From the NCBI GenBank assembly GCA_947000775.1, contig CAMQGK010000008.1, positions 10,616,501 to 10,680,500 on the forward strand: a stretch of DNA of 64,000 nt. The letters are read 5' to 3'. Position numbers and translations under genes: made by a program. Position 1 is the first letter of the stretch; each line of letters opens with the position of its first letter. This document shows, piece after piece, positions 45,356 through 57,461 of this stretch. Origin of the DNA: Pterois miles. Its lineage: Eukaryota > Chordata > Actinopteri > Perciformes > Scorpaenidae. Below the pieces are notes generated by a model that saw only the letters and a list, made by a program, of their open reading frames with translations, had not been told where the DNA came from and made no database searches.

Positions 45356-47953
45356 TAAAATTTAAAGGGTTTTTTATTAAGGCCATTAAGGTCACCTTCT
45401 GTGCTTGTGTCAAAATCTAGCATCAGGACATTGATTATTATAGTTTTGTGTGCTTATGTTTTGTATGTCCCTTAATGTACTTTGTTCAAATGCATTCAAA
45501 GTACCACACAGCAAATTTATATTTAAAGTTACAGATATGTACATATTACAAAAAAATGTGCATTTAAAAGTAAATTATAATCTAAACATGCACACCTACT
45601 TTTTCTGAAATCATCATGTTTGCTTGAGGGTGGTAATCATGTTCTCCCGTGTTGTAGTATATTGTTAAACCTCGTAAAAATGAACAGAAATTACAATACA
45701 ACTACGTTCTGAGTCAGAGCAGAGGGCTAGAAGTTCAAAAACAACGTATAGGATTGAACCTCAATATGAAGCTTATGAAAACAAGCTTTGGAAGAAGCAT
45801 GTTCCAGATATATAAAGACCTACAAACAGACCTGTAGTGGTACATTAAATGGCTAAGTTAGTGTTAGTATATTGAGGGAGTGACTCGTTTTGTGACTGCT
45901 TTTTTAAATGTACAACATCCTGTTTGAACTCACAGGGTTTTCCATGATAAAGTGCCAGCTTATACTGCTGTGTTTCAGTGTAAAACATCATTTATGTCTC
46001 TGCGGCGCTCCATGAAAGCTAAATGAAAGGTCATGTATCGTCACGTCATGATATAAAGGGTGTATATGTGAGTGTGTGTCAGACTCAGACTGAGAGTCAG
46101 TCATGAGTGTGCATGGCGGTGGGTGAGATGGTGGTTGGGTTTCGCAGCGGCGTGGGGTGCACGGAGAGGTGCCGAGACGGGCTCTGATTCCCGGTATCAT
46201 CGACTTCAAACCTCCCCTGTGATACCGCAGCACCCCGGCGGCCCCGTATTGTACCAAGACCCCGAGACTCTGCTGAGAATGAACCTGACTTTCAGCTGTT
46301 AAAGGGACTGTTTGACATTTTTGATGCTTTTTTGAATGAGAAATTGACGCAGTTTATGAGATTACACATAAAAAGTGTCATGAAACTGATCAGAAATGAA
46401 CATATTTAAAGTAAGCACAAAATTTCAGCATTTTATGAAAAAAAAGTTTTGTTGAAGTTAATTTCCTTTAGTTTGTTGACTTGTGTATTTTGTGTGGAGT
46501 CAAATATTTTGTATATCCCATACTGGATTAAAAGACACATTATAGATTAAATAAAAAAATCACAATTTAATATTTTCTACTACATTTTCACAACCAAAAG
46601 AAAAAAAAAACAAAACTTGATAGATATAAAATACAGTATCAACATTAAAAGATTATTCTACAGAAAGCAACCTTTTAGAATGATATATTATCATATATAT
46701 TGATCATTTTTTTCTTTATTACTGAAGCTTTAACCCTCCTGCTGTCTTCCCGTCAACCATGCAACATTTTTCTTCAAAACTGACCAACTTTGACCCAGTT
46801 TGACTGTTTATAAAGCATACAGTATAAATTATTAACCAGCTTTTGGAAATTTAAATTAATAAACCAAATTTCTGTGAAATTATAGGACAGTTTTTAGTTT
46901 AAGAAATATGAATTAGTTTAGCTATTAACACATACTGGTACATGTCAGCTTTTCGTCAGATTATTGTTTTGAAAGCATTTCAGTTTTTTTTAATGGCAGC
47001 ACATAATGACACCTGTGAGTCTTCCCGTTGATTTTGACCCCGGAAATGTATTCATTTATTTATTTATTTTTGATACCATAGTAGGGAACAACACATGTTA
47101 TTTGGGGGCAATTAGATGAGAGAAATCCATATTTATGAAATAATAACGTTTGAAAATGGGTCAAATGTGACCTGAGGACAACAGGAAGATTAATGTGTGA
47201 GCAACATTTTAATATTTAATGGTCGAGGTGGAGCTAATTTTACCTACTTTTCCAGGTGGGTTGTGTAATTAATTGCATTGGTATAGTTGCCTCTGAATTA
47301 CAGTGGAGTGCTGTGGAAGTAATCAGAAGCGTAACATTACTAACAAAGTTAGTGTTGCGAGTCTGAAATAATTGAATTCATTAAATTTCTCAAAATCATA
47401 CTTAAATATTAAGAAAACATACTTTGCCAAAGTAGAATTTCTGTTTAATGTGAAGCCAGTTACTAGAACGGTGAGTCAAAGACAGACTGGTTTACAGTAG
47501 TGTTTTTCTTGGTCCTTCTGTGCCACAAACAGACCATGATAATACTAAATCAGCATGTAAAACAGTCTTCCTTTCAGTCTAGATCTACTGTATATGAGCC
47601 CAACTCTTCCCAACACTTAGAGCTTCCTAAAGCGACAATTCAACCAGTAACGCTGAGAAAAATGGCAGATGTTCAATCACACTCAGATTCCCCTCAGTGA
47701 ATCCAGGCCTTTTAGTCTGTAGACTGTAAAAATCAACTGTGGGAAATGCAGTGTACATACACAGAGGAAGTATTTTTCAAATCCATCTACCTGACTTTGT
47801 CAATGCTGATTCATCTTACAGGAAGTTTGTTCAGAAATCACTAAATTTAGGATAACTGTCTCAGAGACCACTATAAAACATGCTGTGATAGAAAACACTG
47901 TATTTGTTATGGGGTTAAAGGGTTGCTTAGCATTAAAAATGTAATATCTTCTC
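45356..47953. other. Intergenic; one GC-rich island at 46.10–46.30 kb
   Basis: Mostly AT-rich and featureless. The exception is about 46,100–46,305, rich in CG dinucleotides (GCAGCGGCGTGGGGTGCACG, GCACCCCGGCGGCCCCG). There a plus-strand frame preceded by a TTTCGCAG acceptor-like site runs to TAA at about 46,300, and a minus-strand frame is also open. I recognise no protein in either. Confidence 0.45.
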
Positions 47954-48319
47954 TCACATTTTAAAAATGTGGCATAATGATGGAGGTTTGACTACTTTAA
48001 GACAGTCAGTGTATGACCTATTTAGTGAAACTCGTAGGTACTTACACAGCGCACATTTTAGAGTCGATAAAACTCGTGAGGATGCTTCCTCCGTTAACAT
48101 CTGTGACACACTTACACACACCTGTACGTCCTGAAAATAGTCATCATCCGATATCATCTTCGACACAGAACCTACTCTTATAAGAAGGCTGTCGATTGCA
48201 AAGACACGAGGAGTGCGCAGGAGTCGGTACAGAACTTTGTTTATTCGTTTCCAGTTCAGGTCACTTGACAGACTTGAACCATTCACAACTTTTTGTTTAC
48301 TAGCACTCTCAAAAACCAC
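47954..48319 (-). CDS. Unrecognised 121-codon open frame downstream of slc3a2
   Basis: On the minus strand an ATG-initiated frame of 121 codons begins about 420 bp after the slc3a2 stop and includes LNWKRINKVLYRLLRTPRVF and AIDSLLIRVGSVSKMISDDD. Composition is protein-like, with no low complexity. A GT donor-like ACGTACAG|GTGTGTGT lies inside it (about 48,120), so only the first two-thirds might be exonic. I recognise no domain. It overlaps a possible slc3a2 polyadenylation signal (48,245–48,240), so it may be 3' UTR or chance. Low confidence that it is a gene. Confidence 0.2.
   Translation of the reverse strand: MVFESASKQKVVNGSSLSSDLNWKRINKVLYRLLRTPRVFAIDSLLIRVGSVSKMISDDDYFQDVQVCVSVSQMLTEEASSRVLSTLKCALCKYLRVSLNRSYTDCLKVVKPPSLCHIFKM
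48240..48245 (-). terminator. slc3a2: Polyadenylation signal candidate of slc3a2
   Basis: TTTATT on the plus strand gives AATAAA on the minus strand, about 495 bp beyond the slc3a2 stop. It is the first canonical hexamer I find downstream. Confidence 0.4.
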
Positions 48320-48739
48320 ACATGTTCAAGGTGAACTTGTTTTTCCCTATGATAAACGCATCTCAGTGAGAAATACAGAAAAGTAAAACTGTCACTAAAA
48401 CAGATATTTTTTTAAAAATTATAAAACAAAACCACACATGGACTGTTAAAGAAATGCCCAAAGAACAAAAATGGAATGTTTTTCACATATTTTGTACAGA
48501 TAATCAATAATAAAAGATTGAAAGAGTGCATGTCTGTATCTTTTCCTAGGGCAAAAAAAAGTTCAACAAAGTCTGGTCAACATCCTGTATTTGTATATTT
48601 GCTATGACCCAATTAATTCATATTCTATCGAGATAAATGTCGTGCACCTTCTGAACATGCCATCAGGATTAAGACTGTCTACTTTCTTTTTAAAACAAGT
48701 CTAATTTTTAAGTAGCTTTCCTGTAGTTTGGCTCCATCT

Positions 48740-49218
48740 TCAGCCTGCATAGGGGAACTCCAGCAGGACCGCTTGTCCGGGTCCTAGGGTCACCTTGTCT
48801 AAGCTGACGGAGGAGTCGACCGCCAGCTCCGGATCAGTTGACAGCTTCACCACGGCTGTCTCTGGAAGCTCTACTCCCTCTGCAGGAACAAAGATGACGG
48901 TGTTAAAAACAATCAATTACTGTTAATGAAATGTTTTTGGTGGGACATAGGTGGTTCTGTTGAACTTGCCTGTCGGTACCAGTTTGAGTGTGAGCGTCTC
49001 AGGTGCTGTTCCCCAGTTCGCAGCCGTTATGTATCTCGCGCTCTGATCCCACACACGGAGGAAGGAGAGGGAGTTGGGGGAGGAGTAGAGAGAGTAGTAG
49101 TCGCCATGGAGGAGGGAGCGCTCTTTGCCTCGCAGGTCGCTGAGGGATTTGAACCACTTCTTTACAGTAAGGCACTCCTCCCGCTCAGCCTGGAAACGTG
49201 AGAATTGAGGAAATGTTG

Positions 49219-49263
<45 letters not shown>

Positions 49264-52200
49264 AAACAATTTGACCATGTCCTCCTTTTCTACACGGACA
49301 CTCTGAACACACTCTTACCTTAACAGTCTCATTGACAGCAACTTCTTCAGCAGGTTCCTTCTCTAAGTCCCAAACCATCTTCGGAGATTCTGCACCCTAT
49401 TGAGGAAAAACAAAAAGAGGAAACGTTACACTCTGCAACAGCCAGAAACTATTTGAAACATTTTCATATCGTCTCCGTTTTCGTAGCTTACAACTGCCTG
49501 TAGACCAATCTCATCTCCGTAGGTAAACACTGGGGTTCCGGGCATGGTGAACAACAGGAGGTGGTAGAGGCGGATCAGGCCCGGAGTCCTTGCCCGTTTG
49601 GACAGCTGGTCACGTTGGGCGGCACCAAGACCCCAGCCCAGGCTACTGTGCTCAGAGTGAAGGGTTTCCATGGCCTGGATGCGCTCCACACCTGCACATA
49701 TTTAAGTAAAAATCAGCTCATGCATGGTTGGATTTCACACAAGAATGGACATTTGTTTCCCTACATTGCTAGCTCCTGATTTAGACACTAAAAGTAAAGA
49801 TAGAATACATAGAATGAGTAGTGATGACGTAAAAATTAAATATGTCAAAACTATTATGATACTATGTTCAAAATGAGAGAAACCAGCCAAAAATGGAAGA
49901 CATACACTTGATATATTATGAGACAAAGGTGAAACTCCCGCCTACCTCCACTTTTGCTGCTGAGCAGGTCAGACAGGACCAGATCTACACCTGTGGTATT
50001 GATGAGCTGAGACACCTCCGCAGCCGTACGACCTTCAGCCACTCCCATCAGCAACCTGAGAAAAAGAGAATGTGGTAAGATTACATGGCGGACACTGATT
50101 TTAGTTAGCTGAAAGTAGAAATGTTAAATTATGGCACACGAATAGCATATTCTGATCCTGAAATTCCCCCCTCGAATGCTGAAATCTGACTTGTAAAAAG
50201 CTTTTGTATCATTCCTCAAACCCTCCACAAGGTGTCGCTTCACCAGTAGAGAGTGTAAAGCACCAGTGGCCTGGATGCCTTTTTCGTTGGTTCATCTCCC
50301 CCTGACCCCACCCACGGTCCCCCACAGCACTGGAATGCTTTAAATCTACACCTTCTCTCAGGAAACACCCAGAGTTATTTGTCCTGACATTTTTGCTTTG
50401 CTTTGAAAATAACTTTCCCCAAGAAAGATCAGTCCTACAAATTCTTGAACAAGTTTAAAATCTGCTCCGTTTCAATTTTGAGGTGGGATCCACCTTTTTG
50501 TTAATGTTTTTGCCAAGTTGAGCCTCAGTTAATACCAGATATTCAAAGAAAGTGTAAGATGATGCTTTCCCTATATCTGCAGGCAACAGCTAAATGTATT
50601 CAGAAATCTGCCAAATGAAACAGCACATGAGCTTGCACAGATTGTGTACTTATGCAGAACCAAAGGAAGTCAGAAAATGGCAGGGATAATTACTTCTTCT
50701 TGGGGTCATCGGTGCCGTTGCCTTGAACGGCATCCTGCAGCTTGGACCACTCAAGAGATTTGGTGGCAACGGTGAGGTCAGGTACCTTGATGCCATCAAT
50801 ATTCAAACTGAGCCAGTGATCTGCTGCAGCCTGGAAGAGAACATACAACACTTTTAGCCATAGCAAGATCAGATCAAATGATCTGGAGTCTTTCTCTCAA
50901 GAGACACTTGGACTGAAGTGTCTCACACTTAACAGAACAAAGTGTGTGCATCCTACCTTGACTTTCTCCATCACATCACCAGCATCACTGGTGCTGAACC
51001 AGGGAGCAGCTCCTGGGTAGTTTGGAGTCAGGTCAAGCACCACAGAAATGCCTAAGAGGAAAAGTAAACAAAACCAGTAAGCTAACAACATCTGGCATGG
51101 AGTAGTCCAATCATAAAAAATGCTGGTTTGAGCTTGTACACCCAAATAACTGATTTCCATTGCATGATGACCCACCCTTCTTGTGCGCCTTTTCCACCAC
51201 AGCGACCAGGTCTTTCTCAGTTCCCTGGGAAGGGTCGATTTCCTGAAGATTCAGAGTGTTCGGTTGGTCAGCCTGGACGGTGTGAAGAGGGCCGAGAACC
51301 AGGCCTTTCACCTTCAGCTTGTTGATGTCATCCAACTTTCCCTCAACACCTACAGAAAGGGGACAGGGAACAGGGAAGTTGTGAGTGTGAATGTCACATA
51401 GGGGAAAGAAAACAGAGAGCTGATGTGTGAGTGGCAGAGTAGGAAGACAGAGCAAAAGGCTGGAGAGACATTTTGATGGCTGAAGAGTAAAAATGTATGT
51501 ATTGACCCAAGGCAAGAACATGTGAATGACGCCTCCCGCGGCTTCTGCTGGCCATGTGAATCTGAGTACAAGGAGTTCATTTATGTGAAAACACCACCAT
51601 GTCACGTGTGGTTGTTGGAATTCTGCCCGAGGCTTGTTGGAAACCACAGAGCTTCCTTGTAATTCACCTTAAGAACAGCAGTACAACCTGTCCACCCTGT
51701 CTGCCTCTTAAACAGTATAAATGTTTAACCTATATACTGGAAAAGGAAGGCTTAAAATTGCGAAACAAAAATAAGAGCCTTGCAGAAAATAGCTAGAATC
51801 ATTTCAGAGATCTGAATATCTATCTGTATACCACTAAAAAAAATGTACTGGGTTGCTCAGCCTTGACCTCAAATGTGAGTAAGAGAGATATGAAAGAAAT
51901 GACTCGCATGTCCTTCAGACTTTGAGTCACTCGTTGTCAGCCTTGTCAGCAGTTTGGTATCAGCTGAAATAGGCCATGCAGAACTAAGGAAACCAAAGAC
52001 TGTGTCACAAGACTTTCTTGAGAATTAGCGTGGGTTACCCAAAGACCAGAACGCATTGTTAAGATCTCAGATCCCTATTTGAGGAGTAAGGATGACACCA
52101 TAAGAAAAAAAAAAAATCCAAATGTCTTGACATTTACCCTGTAAATACAAATTCACTGAGAAGTACTATACCTGCAATTCCCCCAGAGAAAGCTTCAAGG

Positions 52201-52685
52201 TCGGAGATCTGGTACAGAGGTCCTTCGTTCCACCAGTTCATCTCTGGGATGGGTTTGCAGCGAGGGGCCTGGACTATGATCACTATGGCTCCAGCCAGCA
52301 TGCCCAACCAGCCCAGCCAAAACAGGACAAGGAGCACCCAGCGGGTTCGCACCCATCTAAAACACAAAGGTTGAGAAAAAGGAGTTAAGATGACCACTGA
52401 TTTTAAGACACACACCAAAACAACTTTTTTTTTTTTTTTTTTTAAACAAATAAGGGGTTTATAGCAACTCTTGTCCAGTGGCTCTCACCCTGGGGTGCCA
52501 GCAACCTTCATCAGCTCGTCTTTGGACAGGCCGGTGAATGCGACCTCGTCCTCTGGCACCTTCAGCTTCACACTGCCGTTCTTCTCTCCGCCTGCAGCCT
52601 GGCCGTCGCCTGTCATGGGCTGCTTCTCAGGGTCCAGCTCGTTGAGCTCCACGTCCTTCATGTCGATCTCTGTGTCCTTATTCAT
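48740..52685 (-). CDS. slc3a2: 4F2 cell-surface antigen heavy chain (CD98hc)
   Basis: Complete CDS, ten coding exons, 511 residues (human short form 529): 52,685–52,489; 52,356–52,172; 51,349–51,176; 51,051–50,957; 50,830–50,694; 50,055–49,946; 49,691–49,492; 49,396–49,319; 49,189–48,970; 48,879–48,740. All junctions keep frame. The product is the type II membrane chaperone of LAT1-type (SLC7) amino-acid exchangers. An acidic cytosolic tail (1–66) and WVRTRWVLLVLFW are followed by one membrane helix (about 72–94), then APRC with Cys99, equivalent to the Cys that forms the disulfide to the light chain. The ectodomain is an α-amylase-like barrel: VKGLVLGPLH, LDLTPNYPGAAPWFS, LRLYQLMLFT-like LIRLYHLLLFTMPGTPVFTY, GDEIGL, GKERSLLHGDYYS, ending EFPYAG. 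As in the family, glucosidase catalytic residues are not conserved. The intron before the last exon uses a GC donor. Confidence 0.95.
48880..48969 (-). other. slc3a2: 90-bp GC–AG intron of slc3a2
   Basis: The exon ends CCG-ACA-G and the intron begins GCAAGT on the minus strand. It ends TTCCTGCAG. Only this GC donor gives the phase (one base) needed to join AG-GGA-GTA-GAG in the frame that yields the family C-terminus ending FPYAG. Nearby GT dinucleotides give phase 0 or 2. The donor otherwise matches consensus strongly (CAG|GCAAGT), as GC donors usually do. Confidence 0.85.
49219..49262. repeat. 44-nt poly(A) tract, poly(T) in the slc3a2 transcript strand
   Basis: A pure run of 44 A on the plus strand. 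In slc3a2 it lies 29 bases upstream of the acceptor of the penultimate coding exon (49,189), so in the pre-mRNA it is a poly(U) run next to the 3' splice site. Confidence 0.97.
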
Positions 52686-53642
52686 GGTTCAATCTGCTAT
52701 CTGCAGGCGTGGAGGTACAAAGAGGTGGATAACAAAAAGACAGGAAAGAGCTGTCATGTTAATTAGCCTCTTCTCCGGGGCAGAAAGGACAGCCTGGTTT
52801 CACTGGGAAATACTGACACCAAATATATGAGAAAAGTCAATTGAATTATCAAACACCTGTTACATACAATATCTCCAAGTTAAGATGAGAAAACAAATGC
52901 TCCACTTGTAAAATTAACTAGCTAGCCACTTCTTTAAGCAGGGAATAAATGGGTGTTGCTAATTAGCTAGCCAACATTTGCATGAATTCATTACGAACTT
53001 GTTAAGCTAGCTAGCTCAGTTTTTCTAGCAAAAAGCTAAAAAAAAAACGTCCTCACTGGAAATTAACGTCAGCTACTTACACGATAACGTCACTTTATAT
53101 TTAATTATACCATCTGTTGCTCTTAATAAATATTAAAATAGGCAAACAGGTCTGAAAAAGGTTTGTTTTGCGAGGGGTTTGTTCAGGCGATCACACCAAA
53201 CAAACAGCGGCATCAACGGAAACACCGCAACCTTCACAATAAAACTCCATTATTATATTTATTAAGTAAATACCACGAATTATTAATATCAACAACCATT
53301 ACTATCCCCTTTTTTCAATGTATTGACATCTGATAATGCTGTTTTACTAATTAACTCTACTGTAAGTATATCGCTTTGGTTCCACGTTAAAGTGTATAAT
53401 ATTCGTTTTACATAATCTCTTAAACTGAAAAGTCTGCCAAACACTTGTTTACTGTAGTAAATCAAATAAAAAAAAATTTAATTTCGTGTAATTTGTCTTC
53501 GATAAAGATGATGAAATAAAGCCCATCGCTACGTCATCTGCTGACACGAGTCCGATGACAATGTATTTTACTTCCCACAGACGGCTCTATGAAGCGGTTT
53601 AATTAAGAGTTACTGAGTGATCGATGGAGTAAATTCAACATT

Positions 53643-53811
53643 ACCTGTTTAAAAAAAGGGAAAAAGCAACGTATAGTCCGTCCGGTTTTGTGTTTTTTTC
53701 CTCGTCCTCGGTGGTTAATCCTGTGGCCTGTGGTAATCTGGTTACAAAGGGGCTCGCTCTGTATTTGTAGTTGCCCAGCTGGTTTCCCCGCCTACAGAGG
53801 GCCGAGCCAAT

Positions 53812-53815
<4 letters not shown>
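53643..53815 (-). promoter_or_regulatory. slc3a2: slc3a2 leader exon and core promoter (candidate)
   Basis: The first coding exon has an acceptor (CGCCTGCAG|ATAGCAGATTGAACC-ATG, about 52,703), so the gene has a non-coding first exon. On the minus strand a donor TTTAAACAG|GTAATG lies at 53,643/53,642. The exon would extend up to roughly 53,760. Upstream are GTTTATTGGCTCGG (an inverted CCAAT box, about 53,804–53,808) and a CTACAAATACAGAG TATA-like word (about 53,765). A (GA)n tract lies just beyond. The start point is inferred. Confidence 0.5.

Positions 53816-53878
<63 letters not shown>
53815..53878. repeat. (CT)32 microsatellite at slc3a2 promoter
   Basis: A pure CT tract, (GA)n on the slc3a2 sense strand, immediately upstream of the CCAAT box. 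Arg-Glu and Ser-Leu frames through it are artefacts. Confidence 0.95.
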
Positions 53879-53879
<1 letters not shown>

Positions 53880-53880
<1 letters not shown>

Positions 53881-56800
53881 ACTTATTTGGACCACGCTTC
53901 AGTCAAAATGTGCCCATTATTCTCCTCTTTTAACCCAAGTAGCTATGCAACAGTATTGAGTCTGTCTCAACCTTTGTCCCACTTTGTACAAAAAAAGAAA
54001 AGAAATGTCCCTATAAATAAGGGTGAATGATGAAAACAGTTGCCCTTGCTGAAAAAAATCCAGCAGAACTGGAAATATGTCGCTATTCAGTTTTGCTATG
54101 CAAACATCCTAAAGATAATATAATCAGCTGATGCTGCTACTGATAGATGGACTCACAGTTGGGCCGTTAAACTTTTGATTAGTGGAGATTGGCACTCTGT
54201 TCTTTAATCTAATTTAACCCCCACTTCTACTTCCTATCTATTCGCCCTCCTTCTGTTTCACCTCTTAATTTGCTCACTCACTGAGTAATCTATTCAGTCT
54301 GGTATGATCATGCTCTTACTGCTGACCAGTGCAATTTATATTAAAGTAAAAATCCCTTCAAGGCTGAATTGGATTTGCATTGCTGTCCCATTTTTCTCTT
54401 TGCAGCTGAACAGTGCTGCTATTGCAAATGATTAAAAATAGTTTTTATGAGCTAAATGTCACTATCATCTTCATATTACAGTCCCACCTTTTACCAACAC
54501 CCTATCTTACACCATTAAATAAGGGCCTTATTTTCTGTCTCTGTTGTCTGTCAGCTCCTTGTTTCTGTCATTGTTTTTTTCATAAATGCAATTTATAGTT
54601 CAAACTTTTAAGTAATGAGCTTCGAAAAGAATAAAACAAGATGTAAATAAAAGAAAACAACAGCATTGGAAATTATAAAAAAAAAAATCAATTAGATGAT
54701 ATTAATAATTAAACTAATGCAAAATAAATAAATAAATAAATAAATCTAAAAAATTAAACAAAATAATAATAATAATAATAATTAAAGGGGGCAGAGATAT
54801 AACAAGTAGGATGGATGCTTTATTCAAGTTTGTACATTAAATTCATTTACTACATATACCATAGATACCTGCATATATATGTACACACGTTATTCTGTCA
54901 TTGTTGATATTTGTCTGTTTACAAGGTGGCCAGCTGATTCTCCCCTTCTTTTTTGCTTTTGTTTTGTTATTTTTAAGTAAGTAAGATTATGGTTAGTATT
55001 AGTATCATCACTTTTCTTTTCTTTCATTGGCTATTATTCAAAAAATAATGAAAACAAAGTAAATTTGGTCCTCTGAAGGGAGATATATAGTCAAAATGGG
55101 TCAGCCAGACAGTGATCTGTCCCCTAAACCAGGTCCAGAGAGAGCCATGTCTCTTATTATGACCATAATATACATATACATACTGTATATATATATATAT
55201 ATATAGATAGATACCACAGCAGAAGTCTTTTCAGTGAGTGGCTCTAAACATAGCCGTCGTCATTTTAAAATGTCAAGTTGTTGTTGACATCGCTGCAGCT
55301 TTATTTTGTTGCTGCTGTTTCCATCGGGGTTGGTGCCCTGAGGGCTTCCCAGCTGTTGTTTACTCTCATAGAGTCAGAGCAGACTTCTAGGAAACTTCCA
55401 CAAAATCTGTCATGTCGTGTACATAAAGTACTGTGGTATGTTTCAGACCGTACTGGTACAGGTTACGGAGTGTACTGCAGCTGATATTTGTCTTATGATG
55501 ATTATTATCATTAATTATTACCATCTCGTAGAATGAGGACGTTAAAAAAATGACGATTAAATCTTCTATGGGGGGGAGAAATCTGTCGAAGCCTTGAATA
55601 TTTGCTGATATCATAATTTATGCGCAGTATTTTTCTTTTATTGATTTACTAATATTTACATAGGTTGTTTATAGCCTCTTAATCTCTTTTGTACTTACTA
55701 ATGTTTGTTGTGTTGCCCTGTAAAAATAATATAACTAGATAGCGCTTTGATGTAAGCGCTCTTATGTTGACATTTGTTTTGTTAGTGGAGTTACTAGAGG
55801 AGTTATGTTAAAAACTCCATGAATAGTAAAAAAGTCAGCTGAGTCAGTTAGCAACAGTGTGCAATGTGAGAGTCTATCACATGCCAGGACCTGTTTGATT
55901 ATTTATGGGAAAGCACGTACTCTTTGATATTGCTGTGTGTTAATAACACTCATATTCCTTTGGTGTGTATCTGTTATTGAGGGTAATATTTTGCGTTTTG
56001 CAAAAAAAACATCTTTATGTGACAGGTAACCTTAAAGACATGCTCTGGGAACATGTGAGTGCTTCTTTTGTGCACCTGAAGAGTTTTGTATACATAAAAC
56101 TTGCAGTCAAAGCCACATTTTCAATCATTTCTTTCTTATTCAGAGCAGGCTAAATGAAAATAATTCATAGGCTAATAACAACCCATGTGATGTGATATTT
56201 CATAAGTGGTTCTCAAATTGTGGTCCGTGGACAGTTTATGATACCTTGCCACAAGCAGTGCAGACACGTCAGTATAAACACACTCACAATAACACAAGCC
56301 TTTCTATATTGGGACCTGGGATAAAATCTTATTCAGTGGGGGTTTATGGGCTGCTGTGTGACTATTTGTGGATCTGTGTCATTTAACCTCATTTATTTGC
56401 GCCAGTTTTCCGTAACAACATGACGCTGCTGGCAGCTCTGCTGAAATCTAGAAATGAAATCTTAATGTGATGCTTATTTAAATATAGCAAAGAGCTAGAT
56501 AAGGATCCAAGCTCTACCTTTTACTGTAGAGACGTCGCCCTCTTCTAGACAAGCTCAAACACACACCATCTGTTTCTGTTTTTAGCTCGGCCTGTGGAGC
56601 ACGTGTGGCAAAGTCAGGTTGAAACGGAGCTGTTGACTTGCTGGATGATGTGAATGATTTTTGCAAAAAGACACAAGGAAAAACAGTAAAGGGACACTGT
56701 ACATTTCTCTGTTCTGTTTCATAGACTGGGGAACAATGTTTGGAGAGACATCCGTGTTGGATAGTGCAGGGGATTCGGGACAAAAACAAGGAAAGAGGAA

Positions 56801-57190
56801 GAGACGGACGAGTGGCTGGCTCAGGAAACAGGAGTCAGGAGGAGTGGCCTGGAGAAAGAGGAGAAAGGGCAGAGAGGAGGGGGAGCAGGGATGAAAACAT
56901 GTTTATGAGTTGGGGGTGTAGGAAAACTAGGAGCAAAAACTGGAGCATGGTCACGTGTATTAAAGGAAACACAACACTGAGCTGAAGTCTTTTCCTATGT
57001 GTTGCCTTCACATCTCCAACAGCCAGACACCCTAAGACTTGTTCTATTATAAAGCTACAGCATGCTTTGTTTGTGCATTTGACAGCAAAGGAGGAGACAT
57101 TTCACTTCCTGTACATCTACAGACTGATTTGAATCGCATCTAGCAGAACTATTGTACTGAGGTCGACCAATCAGATGCTTCCGGATGTCC
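53880..57190. other. Intergenic between slc3a2 and tRNA, no gene seen
   Basis: AT-rich DNA with (AAAT)n at 54,722–54,745, (AAT)n at about 54,762–54,782 and (AT)n at about 55,185–55,204. Human SLC3A2 lies next to the snoRNA host SNHG1. I looked for C/D-box snoRNA-like blocks (RTGATGA...CTGA at 60–90 bp spacing with flanking stems) here and found none convincing. Confidence 0.45.
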
Positions 57191-57194
57191 CCAG

Positions 57195-57368
57195 AACTAA
57201 TGTCTAATCTCTGGAACAGCTTATCTTTTTTATTGTGTGCACGTTATGTTTATGTATTTACTCTGTTCTTACTGTTGATTGCTTTGCACTGTCATTTGTA
57301 TTATTTAAATGTTCAACACTCTGGTCACGTTGTTATTTAAACGTGCTACATAAATAAAGTTTACTTTA
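57195..57368 (+). mobile_element. LINE 3' tail
   Basis: AATCTCTGGAACAGCTTATC followed by GTTATTTAAACGTGCTACAT and AAATAAAGTTTACTTTATA is the usual 3' end of teleost L2-like LINEs (CTCTGGAACAG...GTGCTATATAAATAAAGTTT). Only the last roughly 170 bp remain. Confidence 0.5.
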
Positions 57369-57406
57369 TACTAAAATCCATCAGCCAGCCTGCAAACCCT
57401 CACACA

Positions 57407-57410
<4 letters not shown>

Positions 57411-57452
<42 letters not shown>
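57411..57452. repeat. (GA)21 microsatellite
   Basis: A pure GA tract. Confidence 0.96.

Positions 57453-57461
<9 letters not shown>

Noticed and set aside
48926..49201. 91-codon plus-strand frame
   Set aside because: Shadow of slc3a2 exon 9; so are 49,561–49,779, 51,128–51,401 and 52,471–52,830.
53880..57190. SNHG1-like snoRNA host gene next to slc3a2
   Set aside because: The human neighbour prompted a search, but no C-box/D-box pairs with terminal stems at proper spacing were seen. ATGATGA at about 54,027 has a CTGA only some 20 bases away, too close for a snoRNA.
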